Shown here one piece after another: positions 1-8,898 of a stretch of 64,000 nucleotides of DNA. The DNA lies in contig CAVOZI010000016.1 of NCBI GenBank assembly GCA_963700895.1, positions 558,001 through 622,000 of the forward strand. Reading direction: 5' to 3'. The DNA is from Anderseniella sp963700895. GTDB lineage: Bacteria > Pseudomonadota > Alphaproteobacteria > Rhizobiales > Aestuariivirgaceae. The translations under genes and the position numbers were made by a program. The notes beneath the pieces were generated by a model. It saw nothing but the letters and a program-made list of their open reading frames with translations, was not told the DNA's origin and ran no database searches. Numbering within the stretch: the stretch's first letter is position 1; every line of letters begins with the position of its first letter.

Positions 1-102
1 AGCGCCCCAGACCGGCCGCCGGCGCGGCCTGCCTTCCCCCTCGGGCGGGCCGCGCCACCCCAACCCACCGGGAGCACGTTCCTGCAAACTGGAGGTGCCG
101 GC
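1..102. other. GTA intergenic leader
   Basis: GC-rich sequence before gp6; only the GGAGG ribosome binding site at about 91-95 is recognisable. Upstream GTA genes lie outside the window. Confidence 0.5.
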
Positions 103-678
103 ATGGCATCCGTATTGACGTCGCCGCCGGCTTCGCTGCCGGTGGAGCTAGCCGAGCTGAAATTGCACCTGCGCCTCGACCATGATCACGAAGACAGCCT
201 GATCATGGCGCTGTTGCGAGCCGCCACCGCCGCCGTCGAGGCCATGGGCGGCGTCCGGCTGATTGAGCAGGGCTGGTCGGTCTATCTGGATGACTGGCCA
301 GCCGGTGGCGTCATCTGCCTGCCGGTTGGTCCGCTGCTCGCGGTGGACGAGATCAGGCTTCATTCGGGCAGCGGCACCCATTCGGTCATTGACCCGGCCC
401 ATTACTATGTTGATGCAGCCTCGAGACCCGCCCGGCTGGTGCTGCGGCCTGATCGCATCTGGGCGAGGCCTGGCCGCATAGCCAACGGCATCGAGATTGC
501 GCTGCGGGCAGGCTTCGGCCCGTCCGCTGCCAATGTGCCCGCAGAGCTGGCCCAGGCCATCAGGAGCCTGGTGGCGCACTGGTACGAGAACCGCGAGGCG
601 GCGGCCAGCCCGGCCCTGGAAACGGTACCGCTGGGCGTGTCGGCCATGCTCAGCGCGCACCGGGGAGTACGGCTGTGA
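103..678 (+). CDS. GTA gp6-like head-tail connector protein
   Basis: 191 aa, matching in size and opening the order of Rhodobacter-type GTA structural genes seen downstream. The N-terminal half contains the helical LAELKLHLRLDHDHEDSLI pattern typical of phage gp6-like/phiE125 gp8-family connectors, which bind the portal vertex and join head to tail. A GGAGG Shine-Dalgarno lies about 8 bases before the ATG. Its end overlaps the next gene (TGTGAGC junction), so the two are translationally coupled. Portal, protease and capsid genes (gp3-gp5) should lie just upstream, outside the window. Family assignment is from sequence pattern plus synteny. Confidence 0.85.
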   Translation: MASVLTSPPASLPVELAELKLHLRLDHDHEDSLIMALLRAATAAVEAMGGVRLIEQGWSVYLDDWPAGGVICLPVGPLLAVDEIRLHSGSGTHSVIDPAHYYVDAASRPARLVLRPDRIWARPGRIANGIEIALRAGFGPSAANVPAELAQAIRSLVAHWYENREAAASPALETVPLGVSAMLSAHRGVRL

Positions 679-1001
679 GCGGCGCGGGCAGATTGCGCCA
701 GAGGCTGTTCCTGGAACAGCCCGTGGATGCCCCGGACGGGGCAGGCGGTCTGACGCGCGGCTGGGGCCTGGTGGCGGCCATGTGGGGCGAGGTGCGGCCG
801 CGCCGTGCAGCCGAGCGCCAGTTCGCCGATGCGCTGCGCTCCGAGGTGACCCACCTCGTCACCATTCGCCATCGCGACGATGTGCGGCCCGACATGCGCT
901 TCACGCAAGGCGCGCGGGTGTTGCGCATTGTCGCCGTGACGGACCCGGACGGGCGGCGGGCCTGGCTCGCCTGCGACGCCGTCGAAGAAACCGGCGCTTA
1001 G
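675..1001 (+). CDS. GTA gp7-like head closure / head-tail adaptor
   Basis: 108 aa with a GTG start overlapping the previous stop. The sequence has the compact beta-rich signature of SPP1-type head closure proteins: RLRQRLFLEQPV, then an AMWGEVRPRRAAE segment and the VTHLVTIRHRDDVRPDMRF strand pair. In tailed particles this ring sits between the connector and tail terminator. Position directly after gp6 and before a DUF3168 protein supports the call. Confidence 0.85.
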   Translation: MSGAGRLRQRLFLEQPVDAPDGAGGLTRGWGLVAAMWGEVRPRRAAERQFADALRSEVTHLVTIRHRDDVRPDMRFTQGARVLRIVAVTDPDGRRAWLACDAVEETGA

Positions 1002-1036
1002 CCGCAAGCCAACCCACATCAGGAAGGCAGATCATC

Positions 1037-1450
1037 ATGCCATTGCCCGCCGCCGCCGAACTCAACCGGGCGGTGCTCGCCCGGCTTGCCGCTGACCCGG
1101 AGCTCACCAGCCTGATCGGTGCGGGCAAGGTGTTCGACCGCCCACCCCAGTCAGCCCGGTTTCCCTATGTGAACCTCGGCGAGACCGAAACCCGCGCCTG
1201 GTCGACGCAGACCAGCACCGGTCTTGAGCATCGCCTGACCCTGCATGCCTGGTCGCGAGAGCCCGGCCAACTGCAGGCGCATCGCATCGTGCAGCGCCTG
1301 CAGGAGCTGCTGGAACTTGCGCCGCTGGCGCTCGACGGACACGCGTTGATCAACCTGCGCGTCATCTTGTGGACGGTGTTGCCACTGGGGGACGGCGAAA
1401 CGCTGCACGGCATCGTGCGGCTGCGCGCGGTCACCGAACCCGTTCACTGA
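1037..1450 (+). CDS. GTA gp8-like DUF3168 tail terminator
   Basis: 137 aa. The FPYVNLGETETRAWST motif in the centre is characteristic of DUF3168, which corresponds to gp8 in GTA clusters and to tail terminator proteins in siphophages. These hexamers cap the tail tube and dock it to the head. The ATG at 1037 follows an AGGAAGG ribosome binding site. Spacing to the preceding gene is about 35 bases. Upstream codons in the same frame are open but have no suitable start near a binding site. Confidence 0.85.
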   Translation: MPLPAAAELNRAVLARLAADPELTSLIGAGKVFDRPPQSARFPYVNLGETETRAWSTQTSTGLEHRLTLHAWSREPGQLQAHRIVQRLQELLELAPLALDGHALINLRVILWTVLPLGDGETLHGIVRLRAVTEPVH

Positions 1451-1481
1451 ACCCTCACCCTTACGCCCCAGGAGAGCCTAC

Positions 1482-1895
1482 ATGACAGCCCAGAAGGGAC
1501 GCGACCTGCTGCTCAAGATCGACAGCGATGGCGCAGGCATTTTCATTACCGTGGCAGGCCTGCGCTCGCATGCGCTGGCCTTCAACGCCGAAACCGTCGA
1601 CATCACCCACCAGGAAAGCGCGGGCGCATGGCGCGAACTTCTGGCCGGTGCGGGCGTGCGATCCGCCAGCGTGCGCGGGTCTGGCATTTTCCGCGATGCC
1701 GCCTCCGACGCCCGGTTGAGGCAGGTATTCTTCGACGGCCAGATCATCACCTGGCAGGTCGTCATTCCGGACTTCGGCGTGGTGGAAGGACCTTTTCAGG
1801 TGACCGCGCTGGAGCTCACCGGCACCCACGATGGCGAACTGACGTTCGAACTGGCGCTCAACTCGGGCGGCCAGCTGTCGTTCACGGCGCTGTAG
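1482..1895 (+). CDS. GTA gp9-like major tail protein (TP901-1 family)
   Basis: 137 aa. It starts MTAQKGRDLLLKID, the typical opening of TP901-1-family major tail proteins, and carries the VDITHQESAGAWRELLAGAG segment and a beta-rich C-terminus. It should form the hexameric rings of the tail tube. An AGGAGAG binding site precedes the ATG. It sits between the tail terminator and the tail assembly chaperones, exactly as in characterised GTA clusters. Confidence 0.9.
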   Translation: MTAQKGRDLLLKIDSDGAGIFITVAGLRSHALAFNAETVDITHQESAGAWRELLAGAGVRSASVRGSGIFRDAASDARLRQVFFDGQIITWQVVIPDFGVVEGPFQVTALELTGTHDGELTFELALNSGGQLSFTAL

Positions 1896-1908
1896 CGAGG
1901 TCGCCGGC

Positions 1909-2235
1909 ATGGCAAATTCACAACGCGGCGACGTCAGCGCGCTCATCGGCGGCAGGCAGCGAACCTTGCGGCTGACGCTGGGCGCATTGGCCGAACTGGA
2001 AGACAGCTACGGCGACGAGGACCTGATCAGCCTGGCTGAACGCTTCGAGCAGGGCCGCATCTCCGCCAGCGACGCCATCCGGGTGATCGCGGCGGGCCTG
2101 CGTGGAGCAGGCGAGGACGTGACCAACCAGGACGTGGCGGCAATGCAGATCGACGGCGGCGCACCGGCTTATGTGGCGCTGGTCGCACGCCTTTTGCAGG
2201 CGACTTTTCCACCCGCCGGTGACGCACCTGAATGA
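1909..2235 (+). CDS. GTA gp10-like tail chaperone
   Basis: 108 aa. The ANSQRGDVSALIGGRQRTLR start and the LGALAELEDSYGDEDL core match the GTA gp10 family found upstream of the tape measure gene. By position it is the first of two tail assembly chaperones, which coat the tape measure before the tube polymerises. It overlaps the next gene by four bases (ATGA), the arrangement usual for chaperone pairs. No sign of the -1 ribosomal slip used by lambda G/GT was evident; two separate ORFs replace it. Confidence 0.85.
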   Translation: MANSQRGDVSALIGGRQRTLRLTLGALAELEDSYGDEDLISLAERFEQGRISASDAIRVIAAGLRGAGEDVTNQDVAAMQIDGGAPAYVALVARLLQATFPPAGDAPE

Positions 2236-2465
2236 CCAGCCGCTTCGACTGGCAGCGCACCATGCGCATTGGCCTGGGCGTGCTGGGCCTGGCGCCCGAG
2301 GTGTTCTGGGCAATGACCCCGCGCGAGTTCGAAGCGGCGGTGCGGGGCCGTCTTGGGGAGCTGGATGTGCCAGCCCCGATGACCGCCGCCACACTCGACA
2401 ATCTGGTCCGCAAGTATCCGGACAAGCAACAAGGACAAACCGAAAGTGGAACAGACCACGCCTGA
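2232..2465 (+). CDS. Phage tail assembly chaperone (gp10.1-like)
   Basis: 77 aa. The motif LGLAPEVFWAMTPREFEAA is diagnostic of the small tail assembly chaperone family (DUF2376-type) located between gp10 and the tape measure gene in GTAs and rhizobial prophages. ATGA overlap with gp10 and about 20 bases of overlap with the tape measure gene indicate strict co-translation. Confidence 0.85.
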   Translation: MTSRFDWQRTMRIGLGVLGLAPEVFWAMTPREFEAAVRGRLGELDVPAPMTAATLDNLVRKYPDKQQGQTESGTDHA

Positions 2466-3033
2466 CCGGGGGTTGGGGCTCAACCTCGACACCGGCCGCA
2501 TGCGCGCAGAACTGGAGGACCTCAACCGTCTGGGCGAGCGCTTCGGGCGCACCGTAACCAGCGCGTTTGCAAGAGGTATCGTCAGCGGCCGCAAGTTCTC
2601 CACCATCCTGCGCTCGCTCATGCAGACGCTGGCGAGCCAGGCGCTGTCCGCCGCCATCCGGCCGTTGGGTAACGCGGTGGGTGGCTTGTTCGGCTCGCTG
2701 CTTGGCGGGGTGAGAGCCAATGCCCGCGGCAACGTGATGGCGGGCGGGCGCATCACCCCGTTCGCCTCCAGCGGCATTGTCAGCTCGCCCACCCTGTTCG
2801 CCATGCGCGGCGGCGCCGGGCTGATGGGCGAGGCAGGGCCGGAAGCCATCATGCCGCTGGCGCGCGGTGCCGACGGCAAGCTGGGCGTTCGCGCCGGCGG
2901 GCGTGGCGGGGGTGGACCGGTCACCGTCAACATGACCGTCGTCACCCAGGATGCAGACAGTTTCCAGCGGTCGCGCGGGCAGGTCACGGCAGCCGTGCTG
3001 CGTGGGCTGAACCGCGGTTCGCGTAATCTGTGA
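2446..3033 (+). CDS. GTA gp11-like short tail tape measure protein
   Basis: 195 aa, very short for a tape measure protein, as expected for the short GTA tail. The N-terminal part is alpha-helical. The C-terminal half carries a glycine/alanine-rich hydrophobic stretch, the GGRITPFASSGIVSSPTLF motif and GLMGEAGPEAIMPLARG, all hallmarks of lambda-type tape measure C-termini. Tail length scales with this protein, so a tail markedly shorter than in lambdoid phages is predicted. Confidence 0.88.
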   Translation: MEQTTPDRGLGLNLDTGRMRAELEDLNRLGERFGRTVTSAFARGIVSGRKFSTILRSLMQTLASQALSAAIRPLGNAVGGLFGSLLGGVRANARGNVMAGGRITPFASSGIVSSPTLFAMRGGAGLMGEAGPEAIMPLARGADGKLGVRAGGRGGGGPVTVNMTVVTQDADSFQRSRGQVTAAVLRGLNRGSRNL

Positions 3034-3055
3034 TCAGCAAGGCTGGAGCATAGGG

Positions 3056-3679
3056 ATGTCATTCCATGAAGTGCGTTTTCCAACCCGCATCGCGCGTGGC
3101 GCAACCGGCGGACCGCAGCGGCTGACCGAGATCGTGTCGCTGGCCTCGGGCCATGAGGAGCGCAACACGCGCTGGGCCCAGTCGCGCCGCCGCTACGAGG
3201 CAGGGCTTGGCGTTCAGTCCGTTGACGACCTGCACGAGGTGATCGCCTTCTTCGAGGCCCGCCGCGGCAGGCTCCACGGCTTCCGCTGGAAGGACCACGC
3301 CGACTACAAGTCCTGCCTGCCACGCCAGCCGGTGTCGGCAACCGATCAGCAGATCGGCACCGGTGACGGCGCGGCAGCGTCCTTCCAGCTGGTGAAAACC
3401 TATATCGATGGCGCGGGCAGCCATGAGCGCAACATTGCGAAACCGGTTGCCGGCTCGGTGATGGTGGCGGTTGATGGCGTGGTGGACCCGTCCGCCAGCA
3501 TTGATACCATCACCGGGCTGGTGACGCTGGCAAGTGCGCCGGGACCGGGCGCGATCATCACCGCAGGCTTCGAGTTCGACGTGCCGGTACGTTTCGACAC
3601 CGACCGGCTGGACATCAACATGAGCCATTTCGAGGCCGGGCAGATCCCCGACATTCCGGTGGTCGAGGTGCGGCTGTGA
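3056..3679 (+). CDS. GTA gp12-like DUF2460 distal tail protein
   Basis: 207 aa. It starts with the family pattern FHEVRFPTRIARGATGGP and has RRGRLHGFRWKDHADYKSC in the middle, both typical of DUF2460 (TIGR02217), the GTA gp12 distal tail protein that terminates the tube and anchors the baseplate hub. ATG at 3056 follows a GGCTGGAGCATAGGG leader. The stop overlaps the next start. Confidence 0.9.
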   Translation: MSFHEVRFPTRIARGATGGPQRLTEIVSLASGHEERNTRWAQSRRRYEAGLGVQSVDDLHEVIAFFEARRGRLHGFRWKDHADYKSCLPRQPVSATDQQIGTGDGAAASFQLVKTYIDGAGSHERNIAKPVAGSVMVAVDGVVDPSASIDTITGLVTLASAPGPGAIITAGFEFDVPVRFDTDRLDINMSHFEAGQIPDIPVVEVRL

Positions 3680-4554
3680 GACAGTTGCCGCCGGGGCTTC
3701 AGGCCCATCTAGACACAGGCGCCACCACCTTGTGCCAGTGCTGGCGCATCACCACCCGCAACGGGCGGGTGCTGGGGTTTACCGATCACGACCGCAAGAT
3801 CACTTTTGATGGCGTGATGTTCGAACCCGGCACCGGCTTCACCGGCACCGCGATGGAGCAGTCGGTTGGACTGTCCGTGGACAGCCAGGACGTGTCCGGG
3901 GTGCTCAAATCGGGTGGACTGGAAGAGGCAGACCTTGCTTCCGGTGTTTATGACGATGCCGAAATCAGCATCTGGCTGGTCAACTGGCAAGAACCGGCCC
4001 AGCGGCTATTGCTGCGCACCGGCAACCTGGGCGAGGTGACGCGCGGCGCACTGGCCTTCACCGCCGAGGTGCGCGGCCTGGCGCATCGGCTCAACCAGAC
4101 CCACGGCCGCCTGTTCCAGTATACGTGCGATGCCGAACTTGGCGATGTCCGTTGCGGTGTGGATGTTGATGAACCGGCCTTCTCTGCACTTGCCGAAGTG
4201 GACGTGGTGACTGACGGACGGCGGCTGACGGTGACCGGTCTGGAGGGATACCCGCAAGGCTGGTTCGAACAGGGGCTGGCGGTTGTGCAGGGGGGCGAAG
4301 GCGGGGGGCTGCAGTACCGCATCCGCGCCCACGCCGCAGACGCTGTTTCGGTGGTGCTGGAACTGGATGAACGTCCCGCGCGGTCCTTGCAGGCCGGCAC
4401 GATACTCAAGGTGATTGCCGGTTGCGACAAGCGGTTCGAAACCTGCCGGGCGAAGTTCGCCAACGCGGTCAACTTTCGCGGCTTTCCGCACATGCCGGGC
4501 GACGATTTCGTGATCTACTATCCCAACGCCGGCGAGGGTGAGAGCGATGCCTGA
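3676..4554 (+). CDS. GTA gp13-like DUF2163 hub protein
   Basis: 292 aa with a GTG start in a GTGAG overlap. It contains LCQCWRITTRNGRVLGFTDH near residues 15-35 and the cysteine-containing segments YTCDAELGDVRCGVDV and ACDKRFETCRAKFAN-like C-terminal region, the signatures of DUF2163 (TIGR02218). In RcGTA the homologue is an iron-sulfur-binding hub protein, and the conserved cysteines seen here fit that role. The 3' end overlaps gp14. Confidence 0.9.
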   Translation: MRQLPPGLQAHLDTGATTLCQCWRITTRNGRVLGFTDHDRKITFDGVMFEPGTGFTGTAMEQSVGLSVDSQDVSGVLKSGGLEEADLASGVYDDAEISIWLVNWQEPAQRLLLRTGNLGEVTRGALAFTAEVRGLAHRLNQTHGRLFQYTCDAELGDVRCGVDVDEPAFSALAEVDVVTDGRRLTVTGLEGYPQGWFEQGLAVVQGGEGGGLQYRIRAHAADAVSVVLELDERPARSLQAGTILKVIAGCDKRFETCRAKFANAVNFRGFPHMPGDDFVIYYPNAGEGESDA

Positions 4555-4990
4555 CGCTGATGTCCGCCAGCAGGTGATGACGGCCGCGCTCGGCTGGGCC
4601 GGTACGCCCTACCGCCATCAGGCCAGCATCAGGCAGGTGGGGTGCGATTGCCTCGGCCTGGTGCGCGGCATCTGGCGCGAGGTGTACGGCTGCGAGCCGG
4701 AGCCGGTGCCCGCCTACACGGCGCACTGGGCCGAGGCCGGGCGGCAAGAGCAGCTGATCGAGGCCGCGTGCCGCCACATGACGCCGGTTGAACCAGTGAT
4801 GGTCCAGCCCGGTGATCTGCTGGCGTTCCGCTGGCGCGCCCACCTGCCTGCCAAGCATCTCGGCATTGCCATGCCGCAAGGCCGCATGATCCACGCCCAG
4901 GACGGCATTCGCGTGTGCGAGGTGGCGCTCAATGGCTGGTGGCGGCGGCATCTCGCGGCTGCCTTTGCGTTTCCCCAACTTCCGGACTGA
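4547..4990 (+). CDS. GTA gp14-like NlpC/P60 peptidase
   Basis: 147 aa from the ATG in the ATGCCTGA overlap with gp13; a GTG nine bases upstream is the alternative start. The catalytic cysteine is Cys35 in VGCDCLGLVRG, and the paired histidine lies in PAKHLGIAM near residue 105. The baseplate peptidase is thought to open peptidoglycan during DNA delivery. It lies between the two hub proteins gp13 and gp15, the conserved GTA position. Confidence 0.9.
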   Translation: MPDADVRQQVMTAALGWAGTPYRHQASIRQVGCDCLGLVRGIWREVYGCEPEPVPAYTAHWAEAGRQEQLIEAACRHMTPVEPVMVQPGDLLAFRWRAHLPAKHLGIAMPQGRMIHAQDGIRVCEVALNGWWRRHLAAAFAFPQLPD

Positions 4991-4998
4991 GACCAGAC

Positions 4999-7900
4999 AT
5001 GGCGACACTTGTTCTACAGACCGCCGGGCAGGCGGTGGGCGGTGCCATTGCCGGCCCCATCGGCGCGGCCATTGGCCGTGCGGCAGGCGGCATCGCGGGC
5101 TCCATCGTGGACCAGGCGGTGTTCGGCCCGCCGCCACGCCAGCTGGAAGGCCCCAGGCTTGCCAGCCTGCACGTCACCGGCTCCACCGAGGGTGCGCCCA
5201 TCCCGGCAGTGTGGGGCCGCATGCGGCTGGCCGGCCAGCTGATCTGGGCGACGCCCTTCGAGGAGGAGGTGACCCACCGGTCGCAAGGCGGCGGCAAGGG
5301 TTCGCTGTCCCGGCCCACGGCGGAGTATACCGAGTATGCCTACTATGCCAGCTTCGCCATTGGCCTGTGCGAAGGCGAGGTGGACCGCATCGGCCGTGTG
5401 TGGGCGGACGGCAAGGAGATCAACCCGGCCCAGTTCACCTGGCGGCTGCACACTGGCGCGCACGACCAGCAACCAGACAGCCTGATCGAAGCGGCGGAGG
5501 GAGCAGGCAACGCACCTGCCTATCGCGGTCTGGCCTATTTGGTGTTCGAACGCATGCCGCTGGCGCGCTTCGGCAACCGCTTGCCGCAACTGTCGTTCGA
5601 GGTGTTCCGCGGGCTGGACGGGTTTGAGCGCTCGGTCAGGGCGGTGAACATCATTCCGGGCTCAACCGAGTTCGGCTACGACACACTGAAGGTGCGCCGC
5701 GAGGACGGCTTCGGCGGAACGCAGACGGAGAACGTCCACAGCTTCAGCGACAAGGCTGACTTCAAGGTGGCGCTCGAGCAGTTGCAGTCAACCTGCCCGA
5801 ATGCGGCATCGGCCAACCTGGTGGTGGCCTGGTTCGGCGATGACCTGCGCTGCGGCGAATGCACCATTGAGCCGCGTGTTGACAACAGGGACAAGCGCAC
5901 CGAACCGGTGAGCTGGAGTGTTGCCGGGCTCAACCGGCAGTCGGCGCAGCTGGTGTCGCAGGTTGAGGGCAGGGCTGCCTATGGCGGTACGCCGGATGAC
6001 GGTTCGGTGCGCCGGGCCATTGAGGAGTTGAAGGCGCGGGGGCTGGAGGTCTGCCTCTATCCGTTTGTGCTGATGGACATCCCCGCAGGCAACGCACTTG
6101 CCAGTCCGTATGGTGGTGCCAGCCAGCCAGCCTATCCCTGGCGGGGGCAGATTTCTTGCATGCCCGCCGTGGGCGAGCCGGGCACGATTGACGGCACTGC
6201 GACCGCGCGCGCCCAGGTGGATGCCTTCTTCGGCACGGCGCAACGCAGCCACTTTAGCATCGCGGGCGGAACCGTCGCCTATGCCGGTCCGGCGCAGTGG
6301 TCCTACCGGCGGTTGATCCTGCACTATGCCCATCTGTGCGCGCTGGCGGGCGGGGTGGAGAGCTTCCTCATTGGCACCGAACTGGTTGGCCTCAACCGGG
6401 TGCGCGACGAGACTGGCGCTTTCCCTGCCGTGGCGCACCTGAAGGCGCTGGCGGCTGATGTGGCGATCATTCTGCCTGATGCGAACATCTCTTATGCGGC
6501 AGACTGGTCGGAATATGCCAGCTACCGCCCGGACGATGGCAGCGGCGATGTGTGGTTCCAACTCGACGGCTTGTGGACCGACCCCAATATCCACTTCATC
6601 GGCATCGACAACTACATGCCGCTGAGCGACTGGCGCGCCGGGGAGAGCCACGCCGACCGGCAGGCGGGCTGGGCGTCGATCCATGACCGCGATTACCTGA
6701 TGTCGAATGTCGCCGGTGGCGAGGGATACGACTGGTACTATGCGAACTACGCAGACCGGGTGGCGCAAGTGCGCACGCCGATTGCCGACACGGCCTATGG
6801 CAAGCACTGGGTATTCCGCGTCAAGGACATCCGGGGCTGGTGGGAAAATCCGCACTACAACAGGCCCGGTGGCGTGGAGGACGCCACGCCGACAGGCTGG
6901 CAGCCGATGTCGAAGCCGGTGCGCTTCACCGAAATTGGCCTGCCGGCCGTGGACAAGGGCGCCAACCAGCCCAACGTGTTTGTGGATGCAAAATCAGCAG
7001 CCTCTGCCTTGCCCCATTTCTCGTCCGGCAACCGGGATGACATGATCCAGCGGGCGGGCCTTGACGCCCTTCACCGCTATTGGGGCGTTGAGGCTGGCAA
7101 CAATCCCGTTTCGCCCGTCTATGGCGCGGCAATGGTGGACGTGGAGCGCATGGCGATATGGGCGTGGGATGCACGTCCCTATCCGGCGTTTCCCTATCTC
7201 GAAACGGTGTGGTCGGATGGTGTCAACCACGCCCGCGGCCACTGGCTCAACGGGCGCATGGGGGCGCTGGAACTGAGGGCGCTGGTGGCGGCCGTGTGCG
7301 AGAGAGCGGGCTTTACAGACACCGACGTCTCCGGACTGTCGGGCACGGTGGAAGGCTTCATCATCGACCGGCCGATGACCGCACGAGGCGCCATTGAGGC
7401 GCTTTCGCGGGTATACCTGTTCGACGTGATCGAGACCGGCGGCCTGCTGGCCTTCCGCCATCCGCACAGTGCAGCGCCGATAGAGCTTGACGAAGCGAAG
7501 CTTTGCCTGGTGCGTGAGAGCGAACCGCTGTTTGAAGTGCGCCGGACCCAGGAAAGCGAAATGCCGGCGGCGCTGAGCCTGCAATATGCCGACAGCGGCA
7601 CTGGCTATGCCCCGGCGTCGGTCTCTGCCCGGCGGGCAGGCGGCAGTGCAGCCGAGCAATCGGCCATCGCCTTTCCAGGCGTTCTCGGATTTGCCGAGGC
7701 GCAGGGCCATGTGCGCAGGCTTCTCAACGTGGCCTGGGCGGGGCGCGAGGCGGCTTCATTTGCGTTGCCGCCGTCGTTGACGGCGCTGGAGCCGGGCGAC
7801 GTTGTCCGGCTGACGGGCACGGCAGCGCCAGGGCTTTGGCGGCTGCTTGACATCGCCGACGCGGGTCATCGCAGGGTCAGCGCTGCCCGGCACGACGGGC

Positions 7901-8898
7901 TGGCGTATGAAGTCCTGGCAGGCGAGGCGCGCAAGTCTGCCCTGGCAATGCCGGCACCGGCGGGGCGTGTGAGCCTTGCGGTGCTTGACTTGCCCCTGCT
8001 GACCGGCAGCGAGGATCCTAATGCGCCATGGATTGCGGTTTCGGCACGGCCCTGGCCGGGGCAGGCAATCGTCTACCGGCTTCAAGGTGAGGCGAGCTTC
8101 AGCACTGACCTGGTCGTTGCATCGCCAGCTGTGATGGGCAGGACGCTTGACCCGCTTGGGCCGGGGCGGGTCGACCTGTGGGACAGGGCGGGCCGGTTCC
8201 GGGTGCGGCTGACCAGCGGCAGCCTGGAGTCCCGTGCGATTGAAGACGTGCTGGCCGGCGCCAATACTGCGCTGATCGGTGACGACGTGCACGGCCGTGA
8301 GGTGCTGCAGTTTCTGGAAGCGCGGCTGGTGGGCTTGCGCACGTGGGAGCTGTCGGGCCTGTTGCGGGCGCAGGCCGGGACCGGGCAGGAGATGGCGGCG
8401 GGCTGGCCGGCAGGAACACAGTTCGTGCTGTTCGACCCGTCGGTTCGCCAGCTGCCGCCGTCGCCGTCGAACATTGGCCGGCAGTACGGCCTGCGCATCG
8501 GACCAGCGGGCGTAGACCCTGCTGATCCGCTGATGCAGGACATCAGTTTCGCCTTCAGGGGCCGTGGCCTGAGACCTCTGTCGCCGGTGCACGCCAGGGC
8601 GGTCTGGGCCGGGCCTGACCTGCGGCTGAGCTGGATCCGGCGCACTCGCATCGGCGGCGACAGCTGGGATATGGCGGAGGTTCCGCTGGCCGAAGAGGCG
8701 GAGCTCTACGAGGCTGATGTGGTCCACAACGGCAACGTCGTGCGCACCATTGCTGCAAGTGAGCCGCTTGCCGTTTACGGGGCTGCCGGCCAGCTGGCCG
8801 ATTTCGCTGGACCCTTGCCGCCTGACGTTTCCTTCAACATCCACCAGGTGAGCCCGGTCTATGGCCGCGGGGCACCTGCAACGGTGAGCTTGCCATGA
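4999..8898 (+). CDS. GTA gp15-like megatron baseplate/host-specificity protein
   Basis: 1299 aa, the largest tail protein. The N-terminus is a glycine/alanine-rich hydrophobic stretch (GGAIAGPIGAAIGRAAGGIAG), followed by a hub-like region with PIPAVWGRMRLAGQ. Residues of roughly 330-780 form the GTA TIM-barrel-like domain (for example ISYAADWSEYASYRPDDG and FIGIDNYMPLSDW). Fibronectin-like and Phage-tail_3-type regions follow. It is the central baseplate protein that contacts the recipient cell. The start at 4999 is preferred over in-frame codons inside gp14. It overlaps the next gene by four bases. Confidence 0.93.
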   Translation: MATLVLQTAGQAVGGAIAGPIGAAIGRAAGGIAGSIVDQAVFGPPPRQLEGPRLASLHVTGSTEGAPIPAVWGRMRLAGQLIWATPFEEEVTHRSQGGGKGSLSRPTAEYTEYAYYASFAIGLCEGEVDRIGRVWADGKEINPAQFTWRLHTGAHDQQPDSLIEAAEGAGNAPAYRGLAYLVFERMPLARFGNRLPQLSFEVFRGLDGFERSVRAVNIIPGSTEFGYDTLKVRREDGFGGTQTENVHSFSDKADFKVALEQLQSTCPNAASANLVVAWFGDDLRCGECTIEPRVDNRDKRTEPVSWSVAGLNRQSAQLVSQVEGRAAYGGTPDDGSVRRAIEELKARGLEVCLYPFVLMDIPAGNALASPYGGASQPAYPWRGQISCMPAVGEPGTIDGTATARAQVDAFFGTAQRSHFSIAGGTVAYAGPAQWSYRRLILHYAHLCALAGGVESFLIGTELVGLNRVRDETGAFPAVAHLKALAADVAIILPDANISYAADWSEYASYRPDDGSGDVWFQLDGLWTDPNIHFIGIDNYMPLSDWRAGESHADRQAGWASIHDRDYLMSNVAGGEGYDWYYANYADRVAQVRTPIADTAYGKHWVFRVKDIRGWWENPHYNRPGGVEDATPTGWQPMSKPVRFTEIGLPAVDKGANQPNVFVDAKSAASALPHFSSGNRDDMIQRAGLDALHRYWGVEAGNNPVSPVYGAAMVDVERMAIWAWDARPYPAFPYLETVWSDGVNHARGHWLNGRMGALELRALVAAVCERAGFTDTDVSGLSGTVEGFIIDRPMTARGAIEALSRVYLFDVIETGGLLAFRHPHSAAPIELDEAKLCLVRESEPLFEVRRTQESEMPAALSLQYADSGTGYAPASVSARRAGGSAAEQSAIAFPGVLGFAEAQGHVRRLLNVAWAGREAASFALPPSLTALEPGDVVRLTGTAAPGLWRLLDIADAGHRRVSAARHDGLAYEVLAGEARKSALAMPAPAGRVSLAVLDLPLLTGSEDPNAPWIAVSARPWPGQAIVYRLQGEASFSTDLVVASPAVMGRTLDPLGPGRVDLWDRAGRFRVRLTSGSLESRAIEDVLAGANTALIGDDVHGREVLQFLEARLVGLRTWELSGLLRAQAGTGQEMAAGWPAGTQFVLFDPSVRQLPPSPSNIGRQYGLRIGPAGVDPADPLMQDISFAFRGRGLRPLSPVHARAVWAGPDLRLSWIRRTRIGGDSWDMAEVPLAEEAELYEADVVHNGNVVRTIAASEPLAVYGAAGQLADFAGPLPPDVSFNIHQVSPVYGRGAPATVSLP

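Noticed and set aside
405..1019. Minus-strand open frame inside the GTA head-tail genes
   Set aside because: Overlaps three conserved GTA genes and has no ribosome binding site or recognisable domain.
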